64,000 nucleotides of DNA from Sclerodactyla briareus (taxonomy: Eukaryota > Echinodermata > Holothuroidea > Dendrochirotida > Sclerodactylidae). This document shows positions 23,251-35,690 of this stretch, piece after piece. Location of the stretch: assembly GCA_026419785.1 (NCBI GenBank), contig JAODTK010002810.1:1-64000 (forward strand). Reading direction: 5' to 3'. The number at the start of each line of letters is the position of its first letter. The stretch's first letter is position 1. Both the position numbers and the translations under genes were made by a program. The notes below the pieces were generated by a model that worked only from the letters and a program-made list of their open reading frames with translations, was not told the origin of the DNA and searched no databases.

Positions 23251-26200
23251 TGTTACTGACTCCTCATCTTTTCAATATTTCAAGCATTAGTTTAGTTAGA
23301 ACTTGCGTACCCCAATAGCATGGGTACAAAAAAAACACAAAACAAAAAACAAAGACCCACCCCAACCAAACCGCGAGAATGGAGAGGATATATATTCCCC
23401 GCTTCTTGGCGATTCTCCCATTGACTCTGACCATTTCCACACAGTAATTCTGGTTTAAAGGCCCATCCCCCCCTCGCGCACCCAACCCCCAACACCACAT
23501 TCTTTTTTTCACAGGGATGTGCTCCTAAGGTAAGGTAAGGTAAGTAGGTAAAACGTTTAATCGATCAAACGGTAATTCATGTACTCGCACGTACGGATAC
23601 GAAATGAAGAATAACCTTGTTACAAATATTTACTATATATACGATAAGACTATCAAATATGAAACGTTAAGAAATTAGCGCACCAATCTATCATTATAAC
23701 TTTATTGCACGCGGGGACGGAAGAATTGCGTGCCTGTTCGTTTCAAGACAGGGATCTTAACCTTCCATGCCTCTCTGTATTTGTCTGTCCGTAAAAGTTC
23801 GTGTAGGGATACTTGTGTCCGGTCCGATGGTGTCAAGTTGACTCGACGAGACAATGGGTAATTGAGTCGACCGCTGTCGGAATCTTCCCAACCACATCAC
23901 TTGCTTCATTTATGATACCGTTAATACGATTATTTTCCATTTACCAGTCACATTGGCACCCCAGCAGATCAAAAAGAACGCAGGACTCCTCTCTTATAGC
24001 GCTATAAAAGATATCTAAAATCTCTTGGCGAACATTCGAAGTGACGCTGACGCTCTCTTGTATACAGCCTATCATAGATAACATTAGGGCCTCGTAACTT
24101 CACATAATTTGGCTTCCACAATTCCTCTCAGGCACTAATTTCATGTAGGGCCAGACAGAGTGAATCACCTGGATGGTGCGCGGAGGCATTCGGAACGGCA
24201 CTTCGAGGCTTGGTAGGTTAATCTGATAGAGACTCATTAGGAATAGGAAATGATGAACGAATAATAGTGTATCATTGAAATTGTATTGACGATGGACTGC
24301 ATGAGTGGTGTATTTTTTAAAACGTTTTATGCGGGTCATCTCAAGGCAGGTCGCTGTATTGTCGCTGTATTGCGAGCCCTATTGTGGTGGGGGGCGTGTT
24401 AATTGGGCTTTAGAGAATTGCTAATACGTTTTTGTAGGAATTCATTTAATTAATATAATAAGGATTCGAGCAGATTTTGGCAAAGGCACTTTAGAGGGAG
24501 CTCAAAACGTGTACCAGTATGGCGTGAAATGTCACGCTGTGAAGCGTACGCGCATGACCCATTTTTTGCGGCCAAACATTCCAGAGGAGAGTACATAAGG
24601 TTTGAGCTGGCTCACCCTTTCATATTAAAGCTTTTCAATTGCTTTACTTTTAAAGGTGATCTAGTTTTATACTTGGGCTGGCCAAAGCATTCTCCATTTC
24701 TGCGTACGATGTGACAGTAAATGCTCGTTCCCCACCAACTGTCTAGAAGTCATTGGTAGTAGTAGTTGGGTCGGTTGTTTGGTATTGATAGATGCAAATA
24801 CGACTTGAAACCAATGTTAAAGTGTATACCTCCATGCCTTTCTACTGATAAAAAATTTAAGAAAATGTGATTTCCGCTTTTTTCGCTCTGTTATACCTAG
24901 TCGAGTTGATTGTTTTTCAACAGGTTAGCAAGGTTTGAAAGGCGGTCGTAGTTATCTACCGGATATTGCGATTTTTAAATTTTATAGTTAAAACGCGGTG
25001 TAACTGATAAAGTATTGCCTGCTTGGCACGGGGGATCGTCTGGAAACAAGCTCCAGATCACTACTACCCATCCTGGGAGGGAGACTATGCCTGGAAGGCA
25101 CCTAGCCGTATCCAACACGATTGCCTCCAATCGCCCACAGGCTCCTCCGGGATGCGACCCAGGCCTGGGTCGGCTGACCCTCTCCCCTCCCCACTCTATG
25201 ACTTACCCTAGAAGCTAAGCTGTTACTACCATGAGCCACGGGGCGTTCTGGAGGTCGGCCCCAAAACCCCGGATGCCGGTCAACACAAGACACGGTGGAG
25301 CAGAGGATTGTTCGCCGGAAGGCGCGACATATGCCCGAAAAAACGCCAGTGGCGATCACGGAAGCAGGTAGCATCTTAACATTCCCCGTGTCCCAGAGAA
25401 CCCTGGCATTGAATAAGTGATCCTGCCGGCGGCAATCGAGGGGATGCGATGAAGTGAGGGTAGTAAAAAGGGAATTCAATCGCCGTTATAGCCCGCAGGA
25501 GCGTCTAGGCCTCACTTAGAATATAGCAAGAATGGAGGGCAATAGAGAGCTTCGTTCTTTTGCTCAATATAACGCGACCTCCACATACCACTATCCAGTG
25601 ATTCTCATGAATCCAATGCCCAGTCCAAGGCGTTCTACCGACCGCGGGCTAGCAACAAGAGCAGAGTCACCAATGATACTGCCGAGGTAAACGAATAACT
25701 TGGTAACTTCCACGTTCTCGCCAACACCTGGACAGAACCGCAGCACTGCAAAGATCCCACAAAAGACGGATCTTGACTAGACTGGGAAATGGTTATGGGG
25801 CCCGAAGGCCAACGGAGGATTAGCCTCCCGATACCGGAGCGTTCCAAACTTCCAAGGGCATCAAACCAGAATTGAAAGTTTATATATATATTTCTGAGGC
25901 TTCCCTTGACTGACATTGCATCGATTAAGAGAGTAAATCGAAACGCGACCTACATGTTTTTGGGGAGGGGGAGAGGGGGAAGGGGGGGGGGGGCTTTGAT
26001 CGGAGGGGCGAAAAACAAGACCTTTCAGGGCAACGCCGATGCAACATTTACCTTTTCAACTATCGCCCGAAGAATGGTGAGGTCGGTTTTCCAATGAAAA
26101 TTCACGGGAAATTAATGTTGAGAACGTATAGATGCCAACATCATTTGACTATTGAGAAGAAATTAGCTTTTAAATTCCCACTTATGGAGGGATAAAACTT

Positions 26201-27282
26201 CAGCAATTATTGTTAAACCTCAATAACAACTTTATTTTTTTTGCCGTTCCTACATGACCTATCAGGACTGGGATATTGATCCTGGGAATCAGGATTATAA
26301 AAATCGCCCTCTTTCTTTTACGTGAGATCGAAGCCATTCGCTCAAAAATAAAAATAAAAATGAGTACACCACTTCCACGAACCTCTACCACTCAGCCACG
26401 CTTGGGAAATGAGAACAGGGGTAATGATCCTAACCCAAAAAATGTTGGGACAAACCTTTTGATTAGCTAATTCACACGGTTTCTGAATATCGCACACCCC
26501 ACACTCTGATGCTTTTCAGGAAGTAAAAACCATGACTCATGGGAGCACATGCGTTGATGACAAATAGCGCATCCCCCACAGCTCTCTGAGGTTCACTCGA
26601 AACTGCGCCAACCATGTGCTGCGGGCGTACTTGCGGGCGGCCCAGTCCAATGGTTCCATTAATTACAGGCCGCAGCGGACATGTCGTTCCCGATAGTCGC
26701 GTCATTGCTCGGAGTACCATAGTGCCAATCAGGCAAGACTCTCACCCCCACCCCCCGCGCCTACGATAAACATGAACACCAGACACACTGATCTGCCAGC
26801 GATAGCCAAGAAAGTGGCGAGGTGGAAAAAGCAGGGGGGGGGGAGGGGGGAGTTTCTCTCTGCGTCATGCCCAGCAGAAGCGTCCACGCGTATGTATTCC
26901 CTCCGCCCGAGAACATCGTGACCGCCACACCTCACAGTCGTGACTACAGAATCCGCCGGCCGGAGGCGTCTGCTCCCGTCGAACTCGCACGAAACAGAGT
27001 CACTAATGACTGTCAAGGATACAAAAAACTCAACAGATCTGTCAGATAACCAGCCAAAAGATTGGGTGTCGGTCTTTCGAGTGATGCTTCCCACTGCTCG
27101 AGGGCGTGTCCCCACTAAGAACCACACCTGTCAAACAAATGAAAGTGCAATTAATAGTCCCTCTCCACAATACAGTCCCTACAAGTGTTGAAGTTTAAGT
27201 GTTCTGTATACCCCTGCCTCACAGCCCACCCGACAACAACATGGGAAAAATCAGCGAGCGCCCACCGGCACACTTCCACAGT
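23251..27282. other. Four kilobases without a recognised gene
   Basis: No domain was recognised in any frame. Small features: a (GGTAA)n run at about 23527-23550, an oligo-G run near 25985-25993, another near 26837-26850, and a GC-rich patch at 25010-25480. The minus-strand frame 24100-24339 has a hydrophobic start but no family resemblance. Frames at 25102-25479 and 26729-27127 (minus) are Arg/Gly/Ser-rich, as expected of chance frames in GC-rich DNA. Confidence 0.4.
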
Positions 27283-27880
27283 CTCACTATCCACCTGATG
27301 GATGAAACTCAATACTTGGTATGTGTGTTCCCCATGATGAGTATATGAACCCTGTTGGTTTTGGGGTCAGGTCAGTGGTCACTCTGATGTCACCACAGTC
27401 AAAGTCTGACAACCTTTTAAACACGATAAATCCAGATTGTTGTTCCGATCATTTTTTTTGACTTCGGTGTATTGCTTCCATTGGGAAGTACAGGAACCCC
27501 ATTCTTTTTGGTTTCGGGTCCGGTGAATTGTTGTCAAAACAGGAAAATTGTGGCAAAGTCGAAATTTTGGCCATGTTGGATTGTTGAACCGATCTCGACT
27601 CCACCTGGATGGTGGGAGCTCATACTTGGTATGTGTGTTCCCAAGATAAACATGAACCACATTGTTTAAGGGTCAGGTCAGATGTCATCTAAGTCACCAC
27701 CGAGGTCAAAAGTATGAAAACCTCGAATTTAGGGTGTAGCTTTCTTATCAAGAGTACAGAACCCTATTGGTTGGTTTGAGAGATTGGGGAAATTCGTCGG
27801 ACGTTATGTATGTTGCCCATAATGAGCTGGTGCATCCCCATTTGTTTATTGGGCTGGCTATAGGTTGTCAAAAGAGGCAA
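27283..27880 (+). repeat. ~150 bp tandem repeat, four diverged units
   Basis: Units begin near 27283, 27440, 27590 and 27740. Recurrent words are 'CTCATACTTGGTATGTGTG', 'GAACCCTATTGG', 'GGTCAGGTCA' and 'GTCAAAGTCTGA'. AGGTCA hexamers recur. Same family as 22721-23250 and 55716-55880. Confidence 0.65.
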
Positions 27881-27939
27881 GGAATCACTAGCCCTTTGGC
27901 TTTCCTTATTCTTTCGGAAACGTTACCCCCACCCCACAC

Positions 27940-28770
27940 GTACGAAATTGTTATCTGGAGTAGTCGAGGTGCTGTCAGTTTCCCCCGCGTAGGTGGGTGT
28001 CATTATTGATCCCATTTCTTTCTTCGTTTGCTTCTGAAACGACCCAACTTGGGTACCCATTGTTAAAAGGGCTTCCTGATGTGACCCATCTCCTCCAACC
28101 GCCGTGGCACCCCTCTCGCTGATAACAGTGTCCTCTCGGTGAACAAGTTCTGATCAAACACTGAGAATTGTGCACCAGAGGGTGGTGGGAATCGATCGAA
28201 GATAGTTGGTCGGTGTGCGTAGGCTTTCTGTACACGGAATGTTTTCAGGTTACCTTCATTGGTGAGATACTTTACAAAAAGGAAGGGTAATGACCGAGTG
28301 ATTGAACACTTTCTCTTGCGTGGATTCAATATTGGGCTCGAGTTGTATAGAGAAAACTGCCTCAGATTCATCTTCATCAATACGACGAACGTGTCATCTA
28401 CATACCATACCCCAGCCTTGGGGGTTTGCCAGGATAACTGTTCAAAACACGTTGTTCGAAGGCTTACATGTTACGGGTTGACGACGATAGGCGAGCCCAT
28501 CGCACAACCGAATCGCTGGAATATATGCGGCTCTAGTGTAGGGAGAAGTATTTAGTTTTAAGGCACATTGAAACAAGCTCACAATTTTCCAGTTCCCCCC
28601 CCCGGTTACCATCATTTCTCATGACAAGCTTTCCTACGCATGCGAGGAGATTCTGGCCGCCTATCACGTGGACCATTCCAGTCCAACTGGTTTGGAAACC
28701 AACGTCGATTTCGTCAAGTGAGTCCAGATTTATCTCGTCTTTTATGACAGTTACTGGATGAATCATTTAC
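27940..28770 (-). mobile_element. Penelope-like retroelement fragment
   Basis: The minus strand shows the conserved blocks of a Penelope-like reverse transcriptase in the expected order. A 'CLKTKYF' block lies near 28565, an RT catalytic region near 28385, and the C-terminal 'YRKPTHTDQ' and 'DSHHPLVH' blocks near 28170-28235. 'NNGYP' follows near 28060. No GIY-YIG endonuclease or terminal repeat was found in the window. The copy is partial and broken in several places, hence an old fossil. The family call rests on the RKPTHTDQ block, which is highly characteristic of these elements. Confidence 0.75.
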
Positions 28771-29159
28771 ATTTTTGATCAGCTTTGGCCTCGTTTTCCC
28801 TGACCGGTTATATATGTAATAATCGGCATGAAAAAAAACATTTACAAAGTTGAACGTAATCTAATTTTCCTCCTCTCTTCATCTCCAACAAATGCATAGA
28901 ACGATTAGTTTGTTGTCTGTAAATTCTATGCACGAATGATACACTGAACAACTCACTTTGACAACACGAATACCCAGGCACCGGTAACACATCGTTCCCG
29001 TTAAGAGAACTGTCTTGGAAATCTTTCTCCCATCTGGCTACCTTTTTACAACGACATGGCTCACAATTTTATCGATGAATTGTTTATAAACTAAATCAGA
29101 CTTTAACTTATCAGTACATAATTATATCACAATCGGAACCGATAACGTAGAAGCGTACT
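28771..29159. other. Intergenic, no gene seen
   Basis: AT-rich sequence without recognised structure. Confidence 0.45.
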
Positions 29160-29235
29160 GATAAAATGTTTAAGAGTCATTGGCGTCCAACCGGTGAGCC
29201 GTGAGGCCATTACCCCCCTCCCCCCACTTTCAAAG
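29160..29235 (-). repeat. Possible short copy of the oligo-G/GGCGC hairpin repeat
   Basis: On the minus strand a G-rich run is followed by 'GGCTCACCGGTTGGACGCC'. This resembles the core of the copies at 29915-30065, 35459-35690, 49725-49905 and 57043-57290. It is short and diverged. Confidence 0.35.
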
Positions 29236-29914
29236 GTAGGGGGATGTTGTATCACTCTAAACTTATTCTTTTTTGCTAACCAAACAATAATGCGTTGAAA
29301 TGTTCCACCTCATTCCAGGTGCGGACCCCAGGTGAAGATCTGGACCCAACTAGGGTCGAAGTGGAAGTATTACCCATGTTTCGCGAATTTTAAATAAATC
29401 GTTCCTCTTGTAGCTGTTGTAGGCTAATATGCGATGTAGTGCTTCGAATTATTTTGTTCACCTAATTAATTTCAGAAGCTTGGGGCAGACTGCCTCCCCC
29501 CCCTCCCCTCCCTTTTTCCTGAGATGAAAAATTCGGCGAAATTCGTGGGGAATTTGAGAGAAAAAAGCAAAGTGAAACAAAATGCTGAATTTTTTGCGAA
29601 ACTATTTGGATGAATGCCCGACATGCTTTTTTTTTCGCGCGCTAGCCCCTCGCGCTGCCGGTAGTTTCCAATGAGTGACTTGTAAATTCGGGTACAAATT
29701 TTTGCTCCCCAATTGGAGTGATCCCGTGCGCCTATGGACTTTTTTCCCTTCGATCCACCAGAGACCGTTCGGTAGACCCTCCGGAGCCCACGCAAACGAG
29801 GCCAGAGTAGAAAGGTAATAAAAAAAATACATGTTTGATACACGGTAAATATCATCTGTAATGCACAATGACACTTGTCTGTCTTTAATCATCCACCTCT
29901 AGATGAGGGCTATT
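29236..29914. other. Intergenic, no gene seen
   Basis: Contains C/T-rich runs near 29490-29515 and a 'CGCGCGCTAGCCCCTCGCGC' patch near 29636, probably repeat-derived. Short minus-strand frames have no recognisable domain. Confidence 0.4.
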
Positions 29915-30065
29915 GAGCCTGGCAAGTGCCGTTCGCCGTCGATCTGGAGGGTATAAAATCTTAAATTTTCTATTGGTGACGCGTTGGCGTCAACCGATGG
30001 TGCGCTCCGCTTAGATGCTAATATTGCATTTCCGGTAGCCCCCCCCCCCCCACTTTTCAAAACGG
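29915..30065 (-). repeat. Oligo-G/GGCGC hairpin repeat, copy 1
   Basis: On the minus strand: a run of about 14 G near 30040, then after about 35 bp 'AGCGGAGCGCACCATCGG' and 'TTGACGCCAACGCGTC', then an A-rich 'AAATTTAAGATTTT' and 'CCTCCAGATCG'. The order matches the three plus-strand copies. Confidence 0.55.
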
Positions 30066-30817
30066 TCCGACGGCCTAGTGTAAGTCTACTGAATTATCGC
30101 CAATGGGAGATCACGAGAACTTTTGATGACACACGACGCACGGTAAAGCAGTGATGAAACACTGGATTGAACACGATTTATTTATCAACGCTATTTTTGA
30201 CATCATGTTCAAAGTTCCATGCAGCCGTTATTTCATGTCTTCTTTTTTCCAGCTAACCCATACGTGGTGATCTATTGCATTGACTGATATATAAAGCTAC
30301 ATTTGAAAAACAAATCTCTTAAAACGATATAGTATTATGTCAATTTGTAATTTCGGGGATAGTACCGTGGCAACGACTACAAGTTGTTACGGGTTGCTCG
30401 GCCGGCCGACCTTCCTTAAAATTCGCTGAATGATCACCATTTAAAGAAATTCCCAAATTTGTTCTCTGTTCTGCCTAAAATCCACACTTTGGGTACTTTT
30501 GGCTGATTGCATGGTAAGCTTGTAACTTGTGCCTTTTCACTTGCTCCCAATTCACATTATTCAGCCTATTGAATCAGCAGTTAGCTCGAGGATGGTTAAA
30601 AATGGATAGAAGAAAACTCGCCCCAATATGGTGTTTTTTGCCGTCCGCATTTCACAATTTTTGATAATTTTCCGCCTAATTTGTGAAATATGAGTGGAGA
30701 TTTTTGCGAAAAACCATATAAACTGACGCAAACGCACACACACTTCCACCCTAAGACAACCGCACCAGCAAACGGACAGTTGCAAGTTGCCCTTCAATGC
30801 TGAATCATTCAGCACCA
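30066..30817. other. Intergenic, no gene seen
   Basis: No domain was recognised. The minus-strand frame 30561-30818 (85 codons) has no family resemblance. Confidence 0.4.
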
Positions 30818-30908
30818 ATGGTACTTACTCCACCAATGGTGGTACCCCTCATGGACAGTTTCTTAACGCACTATAATATTGTTACCATGCAACCGTTGCT
30901 ATGGCAAC
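30818..30908. promoter_or_regulatory. CCAAT pair plus two RFX X-box motifs
   Basis: Two CACCAATGG words (near 30817 and 30832) are followed by GTTACCATGCAAC (30881-30893) and GTTGCTATGGCAAC (30895-30908). The second is a perfect palindromic RFX X-box and the first a one-sided variant. CCAAT (NF-Y) and X-box sites often work together in promoters, including ciliary gene promoters. No recognisable gene starts on either side within the window, so a promoter role is unproven. The X-box could also sit in an exon or an enhancer. Confidence 0.4.
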
Positions 30909-33154
30909 CACAACATTATTAATAGGTGAGAAATTGTGCAACGACCTACAGTTCTCATCTGGCCTTTCGGGACAGATGAATAATAATGAAAAATCGTGGG
31001 ATACCCGTGGGAAAGAACGAGGTTCCTTGGCTCTACACGACTCTCGAACTCTTGATCGAGGTTTACGCAGTCCGAGGGCTCAGCAAAAACAAATGAGCGG
31101 AGCAAGTGTGGGAGGCGGGGGGGTGGGATAGTCATTTGTGATACGAATCAGAGTATAGGCGTCCTCGGTTAGGTCAGTGGCGATAGTTTGCCGTCATTTC
31201 CATCAGCATATATCACAACCTGAATGGGGCTACTGAGTATTCCTACATGAAAAACTATATGGATATACTACATGTAATCGCTTGAATATCTATCTAAACA
31301 CCCTGTAGGGCGATAGATTCTTCCGAACAACGTAGCCATTCATATAAGATTTTCATGTGGTTTAAGTCACAATTTTCCATCGAACATTGGGAAGACAAAA
31401 ATGGATTTACACCATATATGCAATAAAAAAGTGGATAAATTCAACTGGATTTTGAAAAAAGTGGATGTTTTTGCGATCCTTTTTGACTACCTCACTTCGC
31501 CGCAACCTCGGTTACCGCTGCAGGACTAATGCCAGGGTTCTCGGGGAGGCGGGAATGGTGAAGGTTAACTGCCTAATTTGCGATCGCGGGCACTGCGTCC
31601 TTTGGGAATATGGCGACGCGCCCACTGCGTCCTGTGTGAACGGGATCCGTTGGGTTGGGGGCCGGACTCGCAGGGACGCCCCAGTAGCTTATGTTTGGTC
31701 GCAGGGGGCTTCGTGGGTACCTCAGGGGGTTGGAGGGGGGGGGGGGGGCGATTGGACGACGCGGCAGAAGGCGGCTGGGTGCTTTAGAGACATGTGCTCC
31801 CATGAGTGGTGAATGATGGTGAGTATGGAATTACCGAGCTATGAACTGCTCATGAAGAGATGGTCTGATGTTTTGTTCACGTCACTCGAAAAACAGCTGC
31901 CTAGCCGGTTAAACAGAACTTGCGAGTTGCTTCCATTGTCGTGAATCTCACTCATTCATTCAACCAGCCAAAGTGAAGATAAATTTATTATTCTACAATT
32001 GTTTTGAAATCCCATGTGAAAAGCGACATGTTTTGAACCACTAATTTCATCGACGCTCATTCTACAAAGTCGCCACAAAACACTACGAAAATCTTGCATT
32101 TTGGTCCAAGCGACTACCGTCACAAACGATTCCATCGCTCGGATCTGTAAACGCGAATTTTCATCGCTGGTGAACAAAGAACAGCTTTTAAAATAATCGC
32201 CATCTTTATGGGGAGTTGTTCAAGAACCCGCTCACGGACAACTGGGTATACCTGCCTCCGGTTTTCTAAACCAGATGCTACGCACTACATCCTCTCGATG
32301 AAATAGTGAACATAAAGGGATGATCGATTTTGGAAGGGTGGGCACGTGATTAATAATGCCGTGTGCATTGAGGAGTTTCGACTTTGAGGTAGGTGACCTT
32401 TAATCATAAGGGCCTCAAAGTCATAAGGATTGGTGATACATGTATACTTTTGCCCTATGTCGAGAGGTCGTTCCTTAAGGTCAAACTTGACAGGTCGTTG
32501 TGCAGACACGCAAACCGCTCAGTGTAGAGGTCAACACGTACGCGCGCGTACTATGTACGCAACAGAGAGAAGACTGCCTGCATACCGATCTTCAAGGAAA
32601 CCCTGCTGATTATACCAGAATGATGTAAATTAACATTTTCTCACAATGCCGTGGATCGTTGTGACACTTACCATAGATGGAAAGAGCGTCCTACTATTTT
32701 TCTAAGAATTCTGTGAATTTTTATTCAAATCAGGTTCCCCATTCTCGTGTGACAGAGTGTGTTAAAAATTCAATTTTGCATCAATTGTGCTTTGTAAATA
32801 GGTTTGAAATGTTGCAATAAATGAGGAAACAACAATTGACATACTCCGGTTGAAAACATAACAGTACACCGACCCGTATAGGGGCCTAACCTTACTTGTG
32901 ATCCGCTTTTTTCGGGCCGTTTTATGATTTGGGTATGATTGGCTCACATAGAGTGAACACGAAACGTTATCTTTAGCTGAAACATAAATTAGTACTTTAG
33001 CCTGTGCTCAATGTGCTTAATTCCCCACTGTGTATTTAATTCACGATTCGGCCCTGATAGAGGTGACTGGCAAACACAAAAACCAAAACTACGGAAAACT
33101 CATAGGACTACAGTAGGCCTATAAACAGGCCACGTATCGCGCATCTTGCCTAAC
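30909..33154. other. Intergenic, no gene seen
   Basis: Includes a GC-rich patch at 31500-31800 with a 115-codon plus-strand frame (31465-31812, Gly/Arg/Trp-rich, no domain) and an oligo-G run at 31733-31749. 'CCATCGCTCGG' near 32132 resembles words in the tandem repeat at 34335-35045. Confidence 0.4.
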
Positions 33155-33395
33155 ATTGAAATAAATTTACAAAAATATCCTTAGGCCTACATTGAAATAA
33201 ATTACAAAAAAAAAGGTTCCGGTATAGGAAGACACGGAGCCTACCCTGCATAAAATCCTAAAAAAATAGTAAAAGCACATTCAGAAGACAATAAGTCTTC
33301 CTCAAGGACCGGGGAAAAAACAGATCCGGCGCGGGATTTCGAACCCGGCCGCGTACGTCAACGCTCAAGGAGTGCACTGCTATACTACGGGAAAT
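33155..33395 (-). mobile_element. tRNA-derived SINE
   Basis: On the minus strand 'AGTATAGCAGTGCACTCC' (A-box-like) is followed 35 bp later by 'GCCGGGTTCGAAATCCCGC', a B box with one extra A. A SINE body and an A-rich tail with a repeated 'CATTGAAATAAATT' segment follow near 33155-33205. A functional tRNA is excluded by the poor acceptor stem. Confidence 0.55.
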
Positions 33396-34334
33396 GGAAC
33401 CCACGTACTCGTAGCATTGGTGGTTTCAAGTACTTTGGCTTACAACCCAATCGCTGCATGTCTTTTATCTTTGCAAAGTTGTAAAATTGGTTTACTATAA
33501 TAGGTTACACTACAATTGTAATCGCTTGGAAAGCTACCTGTCTAACCCCGACCACGCCAATATCGTTGTCACAGCAAGCATGCAGCCGCCGCAGCTGAAG
33601 GCCTCCCTTCGGCCTAACCTCACATTAAGCCCCTGTTGAATTGAAAATCGCTCATGCCCTAGGCACTAACCCCAGAGGACTGGTGTTCCTCCGCCAGCCC
33701 AAGTTACCCTTCAAAAAATAGAAAAAATAGTCCCCCAGATTACATTGGAGTGCACTTAAGAGTCAATTTCCCGAAACCTGCTGGGTCCAGTGTTTGCCTG
33801 TAGTGACAGGCCAGATCAGGTCCACTTAGTCAGTTTTGGGGCTATTTGGGCCAATTTCCGACCATTTTCTGAATTGACACTTGGATGTCTGGAAAAATCT
33901 GATTTTTCCGCTGGCAGCCCCGATCGGAATACCCTAAAAAGACACAGGCAACCCTGGAGAGAAATCTAAAAGGTGAAGGTATGGTAATTGAAATTGCCAT
34001 GACAGGTATGAAGGTCAGCTTTAAAATGGTGGTGGCTCATCCCATCCCTGGAAGTATGTTTCTGTTTGGGTTCAGCACTTGTGGAACGTAGTCAGTTTAG
34101 TGTGTAAGTCATTGGGACGGCTATATGTGGTTTGCCCCCGTATCAGTCTATCCTCACAGGGGCTTGTAACGTTTAACGCATTTGTATTATACGTATGTAT
34201 AGCTGGCATACGTTCAGTGCAGAAAACCTAGAAAATTGTTCTGTTTATTGCAATGAAACATAGATAATTGTTCGAAACCATATTGTCGACACTATGAATT
34301 TAAATTGTACAGACTCCAAAATTCACGAGACCGA
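33396..34334. other. Intergenic, no gene seen
   Basis: No reading frame or repeat end was recognised. Confidence 0.4.
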
Positions 34335-35045
34335 GTAAATAGCAAGCGATTCATCGCTCGTAAAACTAAAATAAAAGAGTGCAAACTGGTTGCGGTTCAA
34401 ACAGGTTAGGCCCCAACATCCGGCCTTTTTAGATTTAATATTGGCAAGAGCTCCGAAGGTTATATAATGTTTACCGGTCGCTTTGCCCACAAATGCGTGT
34501 CATGTGTAGCAGGAAAGACTAAACATATTTCTTAGATCAAATGTTTTTACTCTTCAGTAAATGGCAATATTTCATTCATCACGTCTGTGAATGTACTTGT
34601 GGAGATAAAGAAACGGTTTACAACATCACGATGAAATCGCCAAAAGCAACTGCATCAAGACTACGAAATGTAACCATCGCAACCAAACACTCCCATAAAG
34701 CGATTTCCATCGCTCCGTAATAAAACCATCTCCTCGCTCGTTGTATGGGCAACAGAGCTTCGAAGTTATATATTGTTTACGTCGCTTTGCCACAATGCTG
34801 TCTTTGTAGCAAGGAAAAGACTAAAAATATTCATCTTAGATCATATGTATTTTACATCTTAAATAAAAAGGAATCTTTTATCACGTCCTGGGATGTACTT
34901 GTGGAGATAAAGAAACGTTTACACCTCCCAGATGAATCGCAAAAGCGCTGCGGTCCAGACTACAGAAATTGTAACTCCTCGCACCAAAAGACTACAATAC
35001 CAGCATTTCATCGCTCGTAATAACCAGTATCTCCTTGCTCGTTGT
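34335..35045 (+). repeat. ~303 bp tandem repeat, two units plus a partial
   Basis: Units at about 34440-34740 and 34744-35043 share 'GTACTTGTGGAGATAAAGAA', 'GGAAAGACTAAA' and 'TTCATCGCTCG' in the same order. A partial copy of the 'CGATTCATCGCTCG' end lies at 34345. The open frame over the second unit (34745-35020) is not conserved in the first. Confidence 0.7.
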
Positions 35046-35458
35046 CGGATGTTAAATCACTGGAGAGCCAAATATGGCTGCGGCGTCGGGTTCTTGCGAA
35101 GAATGGTTTCAAGTTCCCGGAAATGCATTATGCTTTGGGGCAGTGTCCGGTCTATTGAAATCACCGAAATATAAGCCTTGGGCGAACCCTTCAATGGATC
35201 GTGCATGGCCCGAACAGATTCACACATTGTAATAGAGATTTTGAAGTTAACGTTACAACGTTTAGTTTAACATTATAAAGGATTTTGATTTATGGTATAT
35301 ACTCGCCGAGCAGTCACGAGGATGAAGCCCTTTCAAGGCCCACCGAGGTTCGACCTTGTTCCGCATTTATTATCAGCTCAGCTAACCAGTATACGGCACC
35401 AGGCAATGCCCTGGTACCCTACTGAGGGGGTCAAGTGGTAATTTTGTTTGCGGCTTCG
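35046..35458. other. Intergenic, no gene seen
   Basis: No structure was recognised. Confidence 0.4.
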
Positions 35459-35690
35459 AGGGGGGGGGGGGGGGGGGTTGGTGATTGTACGAGCACTAGT
35501 CGTATTGAGAGCGCCACCATTTGGTTGGCGCGTATCGTATCTGATAAATTTGGATTTTAAGACTCTCCGGATGGCCTGAAAGGCCTTGCGGAGTTTTCCT
35601 TAGCTGCTTCACCGCTTTAAAATATGTATTCTCATTCTGGCAATTTCTATTTTAATGAGAAAATCACATCTATAATTTTTTATTGCCTAT
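35459..35690 (+). repeat. Oligo-G/GGCGC hairpin repeat, copy 2
   Basis: A run of 17-19 G is followed about 35 bp later by 'AGAGCGCCACCATTTGG' and 'TTGGCGCGTATCG', which can form a GCGCCA/TGGCGC stem. 'AAATTTGGATTTTAAGAC' and 'CTCCGGATGG' come next. Same order as the other copies. Confidence 0.6.

Noticed and set aside
30841-30908. MHC class II-like promoter
   Set aside because: CCAAT and X-box words are present, but spacing and orientation do not match the strict S-X-Y arrangement, and no such gene is visible.
31465-31812. 115-codon plus-strand gene
   Set aside because: The composition reflects GC-rich DNA and it includes an oligo-G run translated as poly-Gly. A similar frame is open on the other strand.
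34745-35020. 91-codon gene
   Set aside because: It lies entirely in the second unit of a tandem repeat, and the frame is not kept in the first unit.
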